Source: Bacillota bacterium
GTDB lineage: Bacteria; Bacillota; Clostridia; Clostridiales; Clostridiaceae
DNA: 5,066 bases
Reading direction: 5' to 3'
Assembly (NCBI GenBank): GCA_023417975.1
Contig: JAEZDX010000344.1
Location: 1 to 5,066 of the forward strand
A program made the translations under genes and the position numbers. Below, piece by piece: positions 1 through 5,066 of this stretch; position 1 is the stretch's first letter; every line of letters begins with the position of its first letter. A model generated the notes under the pieces. That model made no database searches, was not told where the DNA came from, and saw only the letters and a list, made by a program, of their open reading frames with translations.

Positions 1-2
1 AT

Positions 3-74
3 GTTCACTGTATCCCTCTGGCTACTAATATAGGATCTGCCGATGTAGTAGTAAAATCACTTAGATCAAGATAA
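3..74 (+). CDS. mgsA: Methylglyoxal synthase, C-terminal end (cut by window start)
   Basis: Only the last 23 codons are present, read in the frame that starts at base 3 and ends at TAA 72-74. The visible peptide contains IPLATNIGSADVVVKSL, which resembles the C-terminal strand-helix of methylglyoxal synthases (E. coli MgsA has IPVATNVATADFII in this place). The enzyme converts dihydroxyacetone phosphate to methylglyoxal and phosphate in the cytoplasm, a bypass of lower glycolysis under phosphate limitation. The catalytic residues lie upstream of the window and cannot be checked. A terminator follows 11 bases after the stop, so this is the last gene of its transcript. In many Clostridia mgsA follows rodA and the min genes and precedes an M23 and an M50 peptidase gene, which matches what follows here. 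The short length limits confidence. Confidence 0.8.
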   Translation, partial: VHCIPLATNIGSADVVVKSLRSR

Positions 75-85
75 CACAACAACCC

Positions 86-110
86 AAGGATCGCTTCGGC
101 GGTCCTTTTT
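86..110 (+). terminator. Intrinsic terminator after mgsA, UUCG tetraloop
   Basis: The left arm is AAGGATCGC (86-94), the loop TTCG (95-98) and the right arm GCGGTCCTT (99-107). This gives a 9-bp stem with one G-U wobble, closed by the very stable C(UUCG)G tetraloop and running into a T tract (106-110). It separates mgsA from the M23/M50 unit. Confidence 0.9.
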
Positions 111-128
111 ACGTGGCTGTAAGCATAA

Positions 129-157
129 TTGAAGTATTTAAATAATATATATAGATG
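129..157 (+). promoter_or_regulatory. Possible promoter region for the M23/M50 unit (weak)
   Basis: A promoter is expected between the terminator ending at 110 and the ribosome binding site at 177. The stretch is very A/T-rich. TTGAAG (129-134) could be a -35. TATAGA (150-155, 15-base spacer) or TAGATG (152-157, 17-base spacer) could be the -10, but neither is a good match. I could not see a clear sigma-E type -35/-10 pair, which would be expected if this is a true spoIVF operon, so the sigma factor is left open. Confidence 0.25.
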
Positions 158-176
158 AACAAGCTTTTATGGTCAC

Positions 177-182
177 GGGGGG
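177..182 (+). promoter_or_regulatory. Ribosome binding site that decides the M23 gene start
   Basis: The run GGGGGG (177-182) lies 5 bases before ATG 188 and is the only purine-rich Shine-Dalgarno-like sequence near the gene start. The in-frame ATG at 155 is preceded only by alternating A/T (ATATATATAG). Translation from 188 is therefore preferred. Confidence 0.6.
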
Positions 183-187
183 ATAAA

Positions 188-958
188 ATGGGAAGTTACA
201 ATTCGCAATATCAATCCTATTATTCAGCGCTGCAAAGAGGCAGGAGAAGCGGCCGCAATTATTCAAAAGGAACATCAAAAGCCTTTGATAAAAATTTTTT
301 TATTAAAAGAATGCTTCAAGAATTAATTGGTGTGTTATGTCTTTTTTTTGTGGTATTAATATGTAAAGCTGTGAAGGTTCAGCAAACTACAGAATTTTAT
401 GATTACTGCAAGAAAATGGTTGCATATAATTATGATTATAAAGCTCTATTTGATTCAGCTAAAAAAGTAAATATAAACGAATTAAATGACACTATTGAAA
501 ATTACATTGATAAGCTGAAATCTCAAATAACAGGAGAGAAGACCATAAAGGAAAAGGTGTACAGTGAGTTTGAACCTCCTTTACAAGGAAAAATTGTTTC
601 AGGTTACGGCAGCAGGACAAATGCTGTAACAGGAAAAGGGGAGGTACATGACGGTATAGATTTTAACGTGCCTGAGGGAACAGAAGTAAGAAGCTGCAGT
701 TCAGGTACTGTAAAATATGCAGGAGAAGATAAAACTCTCGGCAAATATATTATTATTGATCATGGAATGGGAATTGAAACAAAGTATGCAAGTCTTAAAG
801 AAATCAAAGTGAATAAGAATGATAGTATAAAGGAAGGTGATGTTGTAGCACTGAGCGGAGGAAGTGGAGAGTCAACTTCGCCGCATCTTCATTTTGAATT
901 GATATATATGGGTGAATATAAAAATCCTGAGGAGTATATAAAACTTGAGGCTATTTAA
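188..958 (+). CDS. SpoIVFA-like M23 (LytM) domain membrane protein
   Basis: This 256-residue protein starts at ATG 188; an in-frame ATG at 155 would add 11 residues but has no ribosome binding site. Residues 1-40 are basic and rich in Tyr/Ser/Gln, residues 45-62 form one hydrophobic membrane segment, and residues 63-130 look like a helical stalk, giving a type II topology. The LytM-type domain spans about 132-250. It shows SGYGSR (138-143), the zinc motif HxxxD (H154, D158) and HLH (H233, H235). The usual YxHL motif reads YASL (200-203), so one active-site His is replaced by Ser202. Position directly upstream of an M50 protease, length (B. subtilis SpoIVFA is 264 residues) and topology all suggest a SpoIVFA counterpart. 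SpoIVFA anchors and inhibits SpoIVFB in the outer forespore membrane. Whether this protein cleaves peptidoglycan is unclear. A stage II SpoIIQ-like role is less likely given the neighbour. Confidence 0.85.
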   Translation: MGSYNSQYQSYYSALQRGRRSGRNYSKGTSKAFDKNFFIKRMLQELIGVLCLFFVVLICKAVKVQQTTEFYDYCKKMVAYNYDYKALFDSAKKVNINELNDTIENYIDKLKSQITGEKTIKEKVYSEFEPPLQGKIVSGYGSRTNAVTGKGEVHDGIDFNVPEGTEVRSCSSGTVKYAGEDKTLGKYIIIDHGMGIETKYASLKEIKVNKNDSIKEGDVVALSGGSGESTSPHLHFELIYMGEYKNPEEYIKLEAI

Positions 959-982
959 GAGTAATTTGCGCAGGAGCTGTTA

Positions 983-1840
983 ATGATTAAATTAAATAAG
1001 TTTTTCATACCATACATTATTTTACTAATAATCATAGGCTTTCGAGGGGAACTGCTGATATCTTTTGTTTTAGTAATAATGCATGAGCTCACGCACTATG
1101 CAGCTGCAGTGCTATTTGGATTTTCCGGATTCGATGTTAAAATACTCCCCATAGGAGCTGTATTGAGATTAAAGGATTTGGATGAAGCTTCACCTATGGA
1201 AGATCTTGTAATCTCTTTGGCAGGACCGCTTTTTAATATTATACTTGCGTTTATCTGTTACGCAGTTAGTTTTTATTACCCTGGAAATACAATTGAGTTT
1301 TTGATAAAAAGCAACCTTTCGTTGGGAATCTTTAATTTACTACCGGCTTTCCCTTTAGACGGAGGCAGGATTTTGAGAAATGTTTTAAGTATGAAAACCA
1401 TATATCGCAGAGCAAATGAGATTACTGTGAGAATCAGCATAATTTTAGGTTACTTTATCTCCGGAAGCTTTATTTTTTTGCTCTTTTTCAATATAAGAGA
1501 ATACAACATGGCTGCCATAGGGATATTTGTTATAGTATCTTCCTATAAGGAGAAGGAAAGGATTGTTTATATTATTATGGGAGATATAATTAGAAAGAAA
1601 AGAAAGTTCATGGAAAAGAAGTATCTCGAAAATAAGAGTATATCCGTATATTACAAAGGTGATTTAATAAGCATGTTAGGGATAATGGATAAAAACAAAT
1701 ACAATATTTTCACCGTACTTGATGATGACATGGGAGTAATAGATACTCTCTATGAGGATGAGGTGGTTCAAGGTCTAAAAGAATACGGTAATATTACAAT
1801 AGAAGAGTTTGTAGATATAAGAGAGGATTCCGATATATAG
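983..1840 (+). CDS. spoIVFB: M50 site-2-type intramembrane metalloprotease, SpoIVFB-like
   Basis: This 285-residue polytopic membrane protein is close to the 288 residues of B. subtilis SpoIVFB. The zinc motif HELTH (H34, E35, H38) sits in an early membrane segment. SLAGPLFN (78-85) follows, and the third metal ligand lies in NLLPAFPLDGGR (118-129, D126). Hydrophobic segments lie at roughly 8-20, 24-46, 74-98, 108-121, 150-170 and 175-187. Residues from about 200 onward are soluble and fit the single CBS-like domain of the SpoIVFB subgroup. In B. subtilis this enzyme cleaves the pro-sequence of sigma-K in the mother cell. Here the substrate is inferred, since some Clostridia lack a sigma-K pro-sequence. 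ATG 983 has AGGAG at 972-976, 6 bases upstream. The gene is 24 bases after the M23 gene, indicating one transcript. A generic M50 family name is the safe alternative. Confidence 0.9.
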   Translation: MIKLNKFFIPYIILLIIIGFRGELLISFVLVIMHELTHYAAAVLFGFSGFDVKILPIGAVLRLKDLDEASPMEDLVISLAGPLFNIILAFICYAVSFYYPGNTIEFLIKSNLSLGIFNLLPAFPLDGGRILRNVLSMKTIYRRANEITVRISIILGYFISGSFIFLLFFNIREYNMAAIGIFVIVSSYKEKERIVYIIMGDIIRKKRKFMEKKYLENKSISVYYKGDLISMLGIMDKNKYNIFTVLDDDMGVIDTLYEDEVVQGLKEYGNITIEEFVDIREDSDI

Positions 1841-1881
1841 ATGAATAGCTTTAAACAAGTCATCCTTTTAATGAAAAACTA

Positions 1882-1928
1882 CCTCTGTGAATAATTGTGG
1901 AGCAATTATTTGCAGAGGATTTTTCTTT
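1882..1928 (+). terminator. Strong intrinsic terminator after the M50 gene
   Basis: The arms 1882-1897 and 1903-1918 form 16 consecutive pairs, two of them G-U wobbles (1888-1912 and 1889-1911), around a 5-base loop TGGAG. A T-rich tail follows (1920-1928). On the opposite strand the hairpin is followed by TAGTTTTTC, so it may also stop transcription in reverse. It ends the M23/M50 unit. Confidence 0.9.
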
Positions 1929-1938
1929 ATGCTAGAAT
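1910..1938 (+). promoter_or_regulatory. Probable extended -10 promoter for the radical SAM/DUF2344/rng unit
   Basis: TGC followed by TAGAAT (1930-1938) is an extended -10 element with five of six bases matching TATAAT. A weak -35, TTGCAG (1910-1915), lies exactly 17 bases upstream, inside the right arm of the terminator hairpin. TATAAA (1938-1943) is an alternative -10. Transcription would start about 30 bases before the ATG at 1975. Confidence 0.5.
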
Positions 1939-1974
1939 ATAAACTATGTTTAAAACGTCTGTGAGGAGGAAAAA

Positions 1975-3846
1975 ATGAATAAAGTTATTGATGATATATT
2001 ATATAGAGTTGAAAAGCCTGCCAGATATATCGGAGGCGAATTTAACAGTGTAATTAAAGATGCTTCTGCTGTTGATATGAGATTTGTTATGTGTTTTCCA
2101 GATGTATATGAGGTTGGTATGTCTCATTTGGGTACAAAAATATTATACCATGTTATAAATAAAAGAGAGGATACTTACTGCGAAAGATGTTTTGCACCAT
2201 GGCCGGATATGGAAGGGCTTATGAGAGAAAATAACATACCGTTATATGCTCTTGAAAGTAAAGATGCCATTAACAAATTTGATTTTGTAGGTTTTACACT
2301 TCAGTATGAGATGAGCTATACTAATATATTAAATATGCTGGATATGGCAGGTATTCCTATAAGAGCATCTCAAAGAGGTGAAAATGATCCCTTTGTTGTA
2401 TTTGGGGGGCCATGTTCCTACAATCCTGAGCCTCTATATGATATAGCGGATTTCTTTCAAATAGGTGAAGGCGAAGAAGCTGTTAATGACATATTAGATT
2501 TGTATAAAAAACTAAAAGGTAAGGTTACAAGAAAAGAATTCCTAAGGCAGCTGTCTCATATAAAAGGCATATATGTGCCTTCATTATATGATGTAGAGTA
2601 CAACGAGGACAGAACAATAAAAAAGTTCAGCGCTCTTTATGAAGACGTTCCGGATAAGGTTACAAAGAGACTTATTACGGATATAAATGAAAATGAGTAC
2701 CCTGAAGATATGATAGTACCTTACACTGAAATAGTACATGACAGAATTATGCTGGAGACCTTCAGAGGCTGCACACGAGGCTGTAGATTTTGTCAAGCCG
2801 GTATGATTTACAGACCTGTGAGAGAAAAAAAGGTACCTAAGCTTATGGAACAGGCAGAAACCTTGTTGAAGAATACGGGATATGAGGACCTTTCGCTAAC
2901 ATCCTTGAGCATATGTGACTATTCCGATATTCAAAATCTTGTTTTTTCACTAATGGAAAAGCATAAAGAAGAAAATGTTTCTGTGTCCCTTCCTTCCATA
3001 AGAATTGATTCCTTCTCAGTGGATTTGATAAAGGAGATTCAAAAGGTGAGAAAAACAGGTTTGACCTTTGCTCCTGAAGCAGGAAGTCAGAGAATGAGAG
3101 ATATAATAAATAAGGGAGTTACGGAGGAAAATCTGCTTACATCCGTTAGTCATGCTTTTGAAGCAGGGTGGTCTACTATAAAGCTATATTTCATGATAGG
3201 TCTTCCCTATGAAACTTTAGAGGATGTAAAAGGTATTGCGGAATTGGGTGAAAAAGTAGTTGATGCATACTATAAAACACCTAAAGAAAAGAGAAATAAA
3301 GGACTAAAGGTAACATTAAGTACTTCAATATTTGTACCTAAGCCATTTACGCCATTTCAGTGGGCGCCTCAGGATACTATGGAAACTGTACGAGAAAAGA
3401 TTAGGACAGTCAGAGAAAATGTGAAGAGCAGGTCACTTACTTATAATTGGCATGAGTCTTTAGTCAGTTATCTGGAGGCTGTTATTGCCAGGGGAGACAG
3501 GAGGGTCTGTGATGCAATCATTAGCGCCTATGAGAAGGGAGCCAAGTTCGATGGCTGGACTGAATACTTCAAGTACGACGCATGGATGGAGGCTTTCAAG
3601 GAATGCGGTATAGAAGCGGATTTTTATGCATATAGAAGCAGAGAATATAGCGAAATACTCCCTTGGGACTTTATTGATATAGGGGTGGATAAGGAGTTTT
3701 TGATCAAAGAGAATGAGAGAGCCAAGAAGGCAGAACTTACTCCTGACTGCCGATTGGGCTGTAAGCTGTGCGGTATAAATGTTAATTTTAAAGAAGGGAA
3801 GTGTTTTGAAGGTGCGGTATGTGATAAAGTTTACCAAGGAAAGTGA
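1975..3846 (+). CDS. TIGR03960-type radical SAM protein with B12-binding-like N-terminal domain
   Basis: This 623-residue cytoplasmic enzyme has a Rossmann-like N-terminal region (about 15-200) like that of B12-binding radical SAM proteins. It contains FGGPCSYNPEP (143-153) and IGEGEEAV (163-170) but no DxHxxG cobalamin motif. The radical SAM core begins at CTRGCRFC (C266, C270, C273), the CxxxCxxC ligand set of the SAM-binding 4Fe-4S cluster. It continues through GLTFAPEAGSQRMRD (362-376), typical of this class. A further cysteine group (C592, C596, C599, with C610 and C616) near the end may hold another metal cluster. The substrate and reaction are unknown to me. The family is defined as standing next to, or fused with, the TIGR03936/DUF2344 protein, which is exactly the next gene. 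ATG 1975 follows AGGAGG (1964-1969) with 5-base spacing. The 3' end overlaps the next gene by 41 bases. Confidence 0.92.
   Translation: MNKVIDDILYRVEKPARYIGGEFNSVIKDASAVDMRFVMCFPDVYEVGMSHLGTKILYHVINKREDTYCERCFAPWPDMEGLMRENNIPLYALESKDAINKFDFVGFTLQYEMSYTNILNMLDMAGIPIRASQRGENDPFVVFGGPCSYNPEPLYDIADFFQIGEGEEAVNDILDLYKKLKGKVTRKEFLRQLSHIKGIYVPSLYDVEYNEDRTIKKFSALYEDVPDKVTKRLITDINENEYPEDMIVPYTEIVHDRIMLETFRGCTRGCRFCQAGMIYRPVREKKVPKLMEQAETLLKNTGYEDLSLTSLSICDYSDIQNLVFSLMEKHKEENVSVSLPSIRIDSFSVDLIKEIQKVRKTGLTFAPEAGSQRMRDIINKGVTEENLLTSVSHAFEAGWSTIKLYFMIGLPYETLEDVKGIAELGEKVVDAYYKTPKEKRNKGLKVTLSTSIFVPKPFTPFQWAPQDTMETVREKIRTVRENVKSRSLTYNWHESLVSYLEAVIARGDRRVCDAIISAYEKGAKFDGWTEYFKYDAWMEAFKECGIEADFYAYRSREYSEILPWDFIDIGVDKEFLIKENERAKKAELTPDCRLGCKLCGINVNFKEGKCFEGAVCDKVYQGK
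3794..3799 (+). promoter_or_regulatory. Ribosome binding site that decides the DUF2344 TTG start
   Basis: AAGGGA (3794-3799) lies 6 bases before TTG 3806, inside the radical SAM coding sequence. It favours TTG 3806 over the in-frame ATG 3779, which has no purine-rich site ahead of it, and over GTG 3812, which would be 12 bases away. Confidence 0.6.
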
Positions 3847-4516
3847 AATTAAATTCGTTGCACATTTAGATTTAATGAGAACCATTCAGAGAATATTCAG
3901 AAGAGCAATGCTTCCGGTAGAATATTCTAAAGGCTTTAATCCTCATATGAACCTTTCAATAGCACAGCCTTTATCCGTAGGCATATATTCCAAGGGGGAA
4001 TACATGGACGTTGTTTTTTTGGAAGAGGTTAATGAACAGCTCATATTGGATAAATTGAATGCTAATGCGCCTTTAGGAATAAAGTTCATAAAAGCAATTA
4101 AGCTGCCGGTTATAAGCGATGGGAAAAAGATTCCGCAAATTATGGCGATGCTTGATGGAGCTTCATATACAATAAATATCCAATATGAAAATACGGATGC
4201 ATTAGCTGAAGAAATCAATGAACTATTAAACAAGCCGCAATGGTATACTATTAAAAGAACTAAGAGCGGAGAAAAAGAAGTTGATATAAAGCCCTTTGTA
4301 AAGGAGTTTAAATACAGTATTAGTGGAGAAAATATAAAAATAGATACGGTTTTGGCCTGCGGAAGCCGGGAAAATCTATCGCCGGAATTATTAAGTGAAT
4401 ATATAAAAAAGAATACCTCACAGGCTAGGGACAAAACTTTTGTGGAAATCATGAGAAAAGATATGTATACATTAAAGGAAGAGGCTTTGGTAACGGTAGA
4501 TTCTTTTTTTGCATAG
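3806..4516 (+). CDS. TIGR03936/DUF2344 radical SAM-linked protein
   Basis: Read from TTG 3806 the product is 236 residues and begins MKVRYVIKF, as family members do (they typically begin MRYRIRF or similar). Starting at ATG 3779 would add nine poorly conserved residues. The family signature is clear: FVAHLDLMRT (17-26), then RRAMLPVEYSKGFNPH (32-47), and LSVGIYSKGEYMDV (56-69). The C-terminal part carries VDIKPFV (159-165) and RENLSPELL (188-196). There is no membrane segment or signal peptide, so it acts in the cytoplasm. No enzymatic role is established that I know of. In many bacteria it is fused to the C-terminus of the TIGR03960 radical SAM protein, so it is probably an obligate partner or substrate-handling subunit. 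Its start lies 41 bases inside the radical SAM gene, implying translational coupling. RNase G follows about 10 bases after the stop. Confidence 0.9.
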   Translation: MKVRYVIKFTKESEIKFVAHLDLMRTIQRIFRRAMLPVEYSKGFNPHMNLSIAQPLSVGIYSKGEYMDVVFLEEVNEQLILDKLNANAPLGIKFIKAIKLPVISDGKKIPQIMAMLDGASYTINIQYENTDALAEEINELLNKPQWYTIKRTKSGEKEVDIKPFVKEFKYSISGENIKIDTVLACGSRENLSPELLSEYIKKNTSQARDKTFVEIMRKDMYTLKEEALVTVDSFFA

Positions 4517-4525
4517 GAGTTGTTT

Positions 4526-5066
4526 TTGTTGAAGGAAGTATTTATTGAACGAAGGAACGAAATATTGAGAGTAGCCATTAAAAACGGAAGCAGATTAACG
4601 GATTGCTTTATTGAAGAGGAATCTAGAAATCCTTATCCAGGACAAATATATAAGGCTGTAGTGAAGAACATTGTTCCGGCAATAAAAAGTGCTTTTTTGG
4701 ATATAGGCTTAGATAAAAATGCGTACTTATATTTGGAAGGAAAATACGAGAAACGCGGCATAAAAAGAGGCGATGAGATAATCGTTGAAGTAGTTAAGGA
4801 AGAACTTGGAGATAAGGGAGCCAAAGTAACCTCGGCGTTTTCAATACCCGGAAGGTATTCTGTGCTTTTAACGGATAATAAAGATATAAGTTTTTCCTCA
4901 AAAATTTCTTCTTTAGAATTTAAGAAAAAGGTACTTAACGAATTACACAAGCCTAAAGAAATCGGAATAAAAATAAGAACGAATGCAGAAGGCGTGTCAT
5001 TAGAGCATATAAATGAAGAGATAAAGCTGCTGCATGAGGCTTATAAGAAAATAATAAATATGGAAG
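4526..5066 (+). CDS. rng: Ribonuclease G/E, N-terminal part (cut by window end)
   Basis: About 180 codons are present without a stop before the window ends; full members are roughly 400-500 residues or longer. The N-terminus (KEVFIERRNEILRVAI) and the following S1-like RNA-binding region fit RNase E/G. Numbered from TTG 4529, that region covers about residues 36-115 and includes PGQIYKAVVKNIVPAIKSAF (37-56), FLDIG (56-60) and KGAKVTSAFSIPGRYSVLL. The enzyme is a 5'-end-sensitive endoribonuclease for rRNA maturation and mRNA decay. The catalytic DNase I-like domain with its metal-binding aspartates lies beyond the window and is unverified. The start is TTG at 4526 or the adjacent TTG 4529. AGGAG (4515-4519) is 6 or 9 bases away and overlaps the TAG stop of DUF2344 (4514-4516). 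rplU is commonly the next gene in this neighbourhood. Confidence 0.92.
   Translation, partial: MLKEVFIERRNEILRVAIKNGSRLTDCFIEEESRNPYPGQIYKAVVKNIVPAIKSAFLDIGLDKNAYLYLEGKYEKRGIKRGDEIIVEVVKEELGDKGAKVTSAFSIPGRYSVLLTDNKDISFSSKISSLEFKKKVLNELHKPKEIGIKIRTNAEGVSLEHINEEIKLLHEAYKKIINME

Noticed and set aside
155..187. Upstream ATG giving an 11-residue N-terminal extension of the M23 protein
   Set aside because: It has no Shine-Dalgarno sequence ahead of it, and the GGGGGG before ATG 188 fits better.
1841..1894. A 17-codon open frame (MNSFKQ...) directly after the M50 stop codon
   Set aside because: It has no ribosome binding site at useful distance (GAGAGG is 14 bases away), and its end runs into the terminator stem.
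1841..1974. Possible riboswitch or small RNA in the largest intergenic gap
   Set aside because: The only strong structure is a simple terminator hairpin. No conserved aptamer pattern is visible, and little room remains before the promoter and ribosome binding site.
2584..2796. Minus-strand open frame of 70 codons
   Set aside because: It lies wholly inside the radical SAM gene, over the region leading to its cluster motif, and has no supporting signal.
3460..3885. Minus-strand open frame of 141 codons
   Set aside because: It is antisense to the well-supported radical SAM 3' end and DUF2344 start, resembles no known protein, and has no gene-like context.
3943..4578. Minus-strand open frame of 211 codons
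   Set aside because: It is long but fully antisense to DUF2344. Its Ser/Phe/Ile-rich composition is that expected from the complement of an A/T-rich gene, and it shows no domain.
4633..4950. Minus-strand open frame of 105 codons
   Set aside because: It is antisense to the S1-domain part of RNase G and has no recognisable family.

Overview
The window comes from a low-GC, A/T-rich Gram-positive genome, most likely an endospore-forming member of the Clostridia. The grounds are codon usage, strong AGGAGG-type ribosome binding sites, TTG starts, intrinsic terminators and above all gene order. All supported genes are on the + strand. The order is methylglyoxal synthase (3' end only), a SpoIVFA-like M23-domain membrane protein, a SpoIVFB-like M50 intramembrane protease, a TIGR03960-type radical SAM protein, its TIGR03936/DUF2344 partner, and ribonuclease G/E (5' part only). 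This matches the chromosomal neighbourhood that in Firmicutes lies between the mre/min cell-shape and division genes and rplU-rpmA-obg.

Region 1 (1-110) holds the tail of mgsA and a compact terminator with a UUCG tetraloop. Region 2 (about 111-1928) is a two-gene unit, M23 then M50, 24 bases apart and closed by a 16-bp terminator hairpin. The pair has the architecture and protein lengths of SpoIVFA/SpoIVFB, which in Bacillus subtilis controls and carries out pro-sigma-K cleavage in the mother cell. Here the M23 domain keeps its zinc ligands but has Ser in place of the His of the YxHL motif.

Region 3 (about 1910-5066) is a second, tightly coupled unit. A probable extended -10 promoter abuts, and its -35 overlaps, the preceding terminator. 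It drives the radical SAM gene. The DUF2344 gene begins inside the end of the radical SAM gene (41-base overlap, TTG start). RNase G starts about 10 bases after DUF2344 stops, again from TTG, with its Shine-Dalgarno covering the upstream stop codon. This implies coordinated synthesis of an uncharacterised radical SAM pair with an RNA-processing enzyme.

There is no sign of mobile elements, CRISPR, rRNA/tRNA genes or a novel defence system. No gene-free stretch exceeds about 135 bases. The main unexplained biology is the radical SAM/DUF2344 pair: a B12-domain-like N-terminus without the usual cobalamin His motif, and a second CxxxCxxC motif near the C-terminus.
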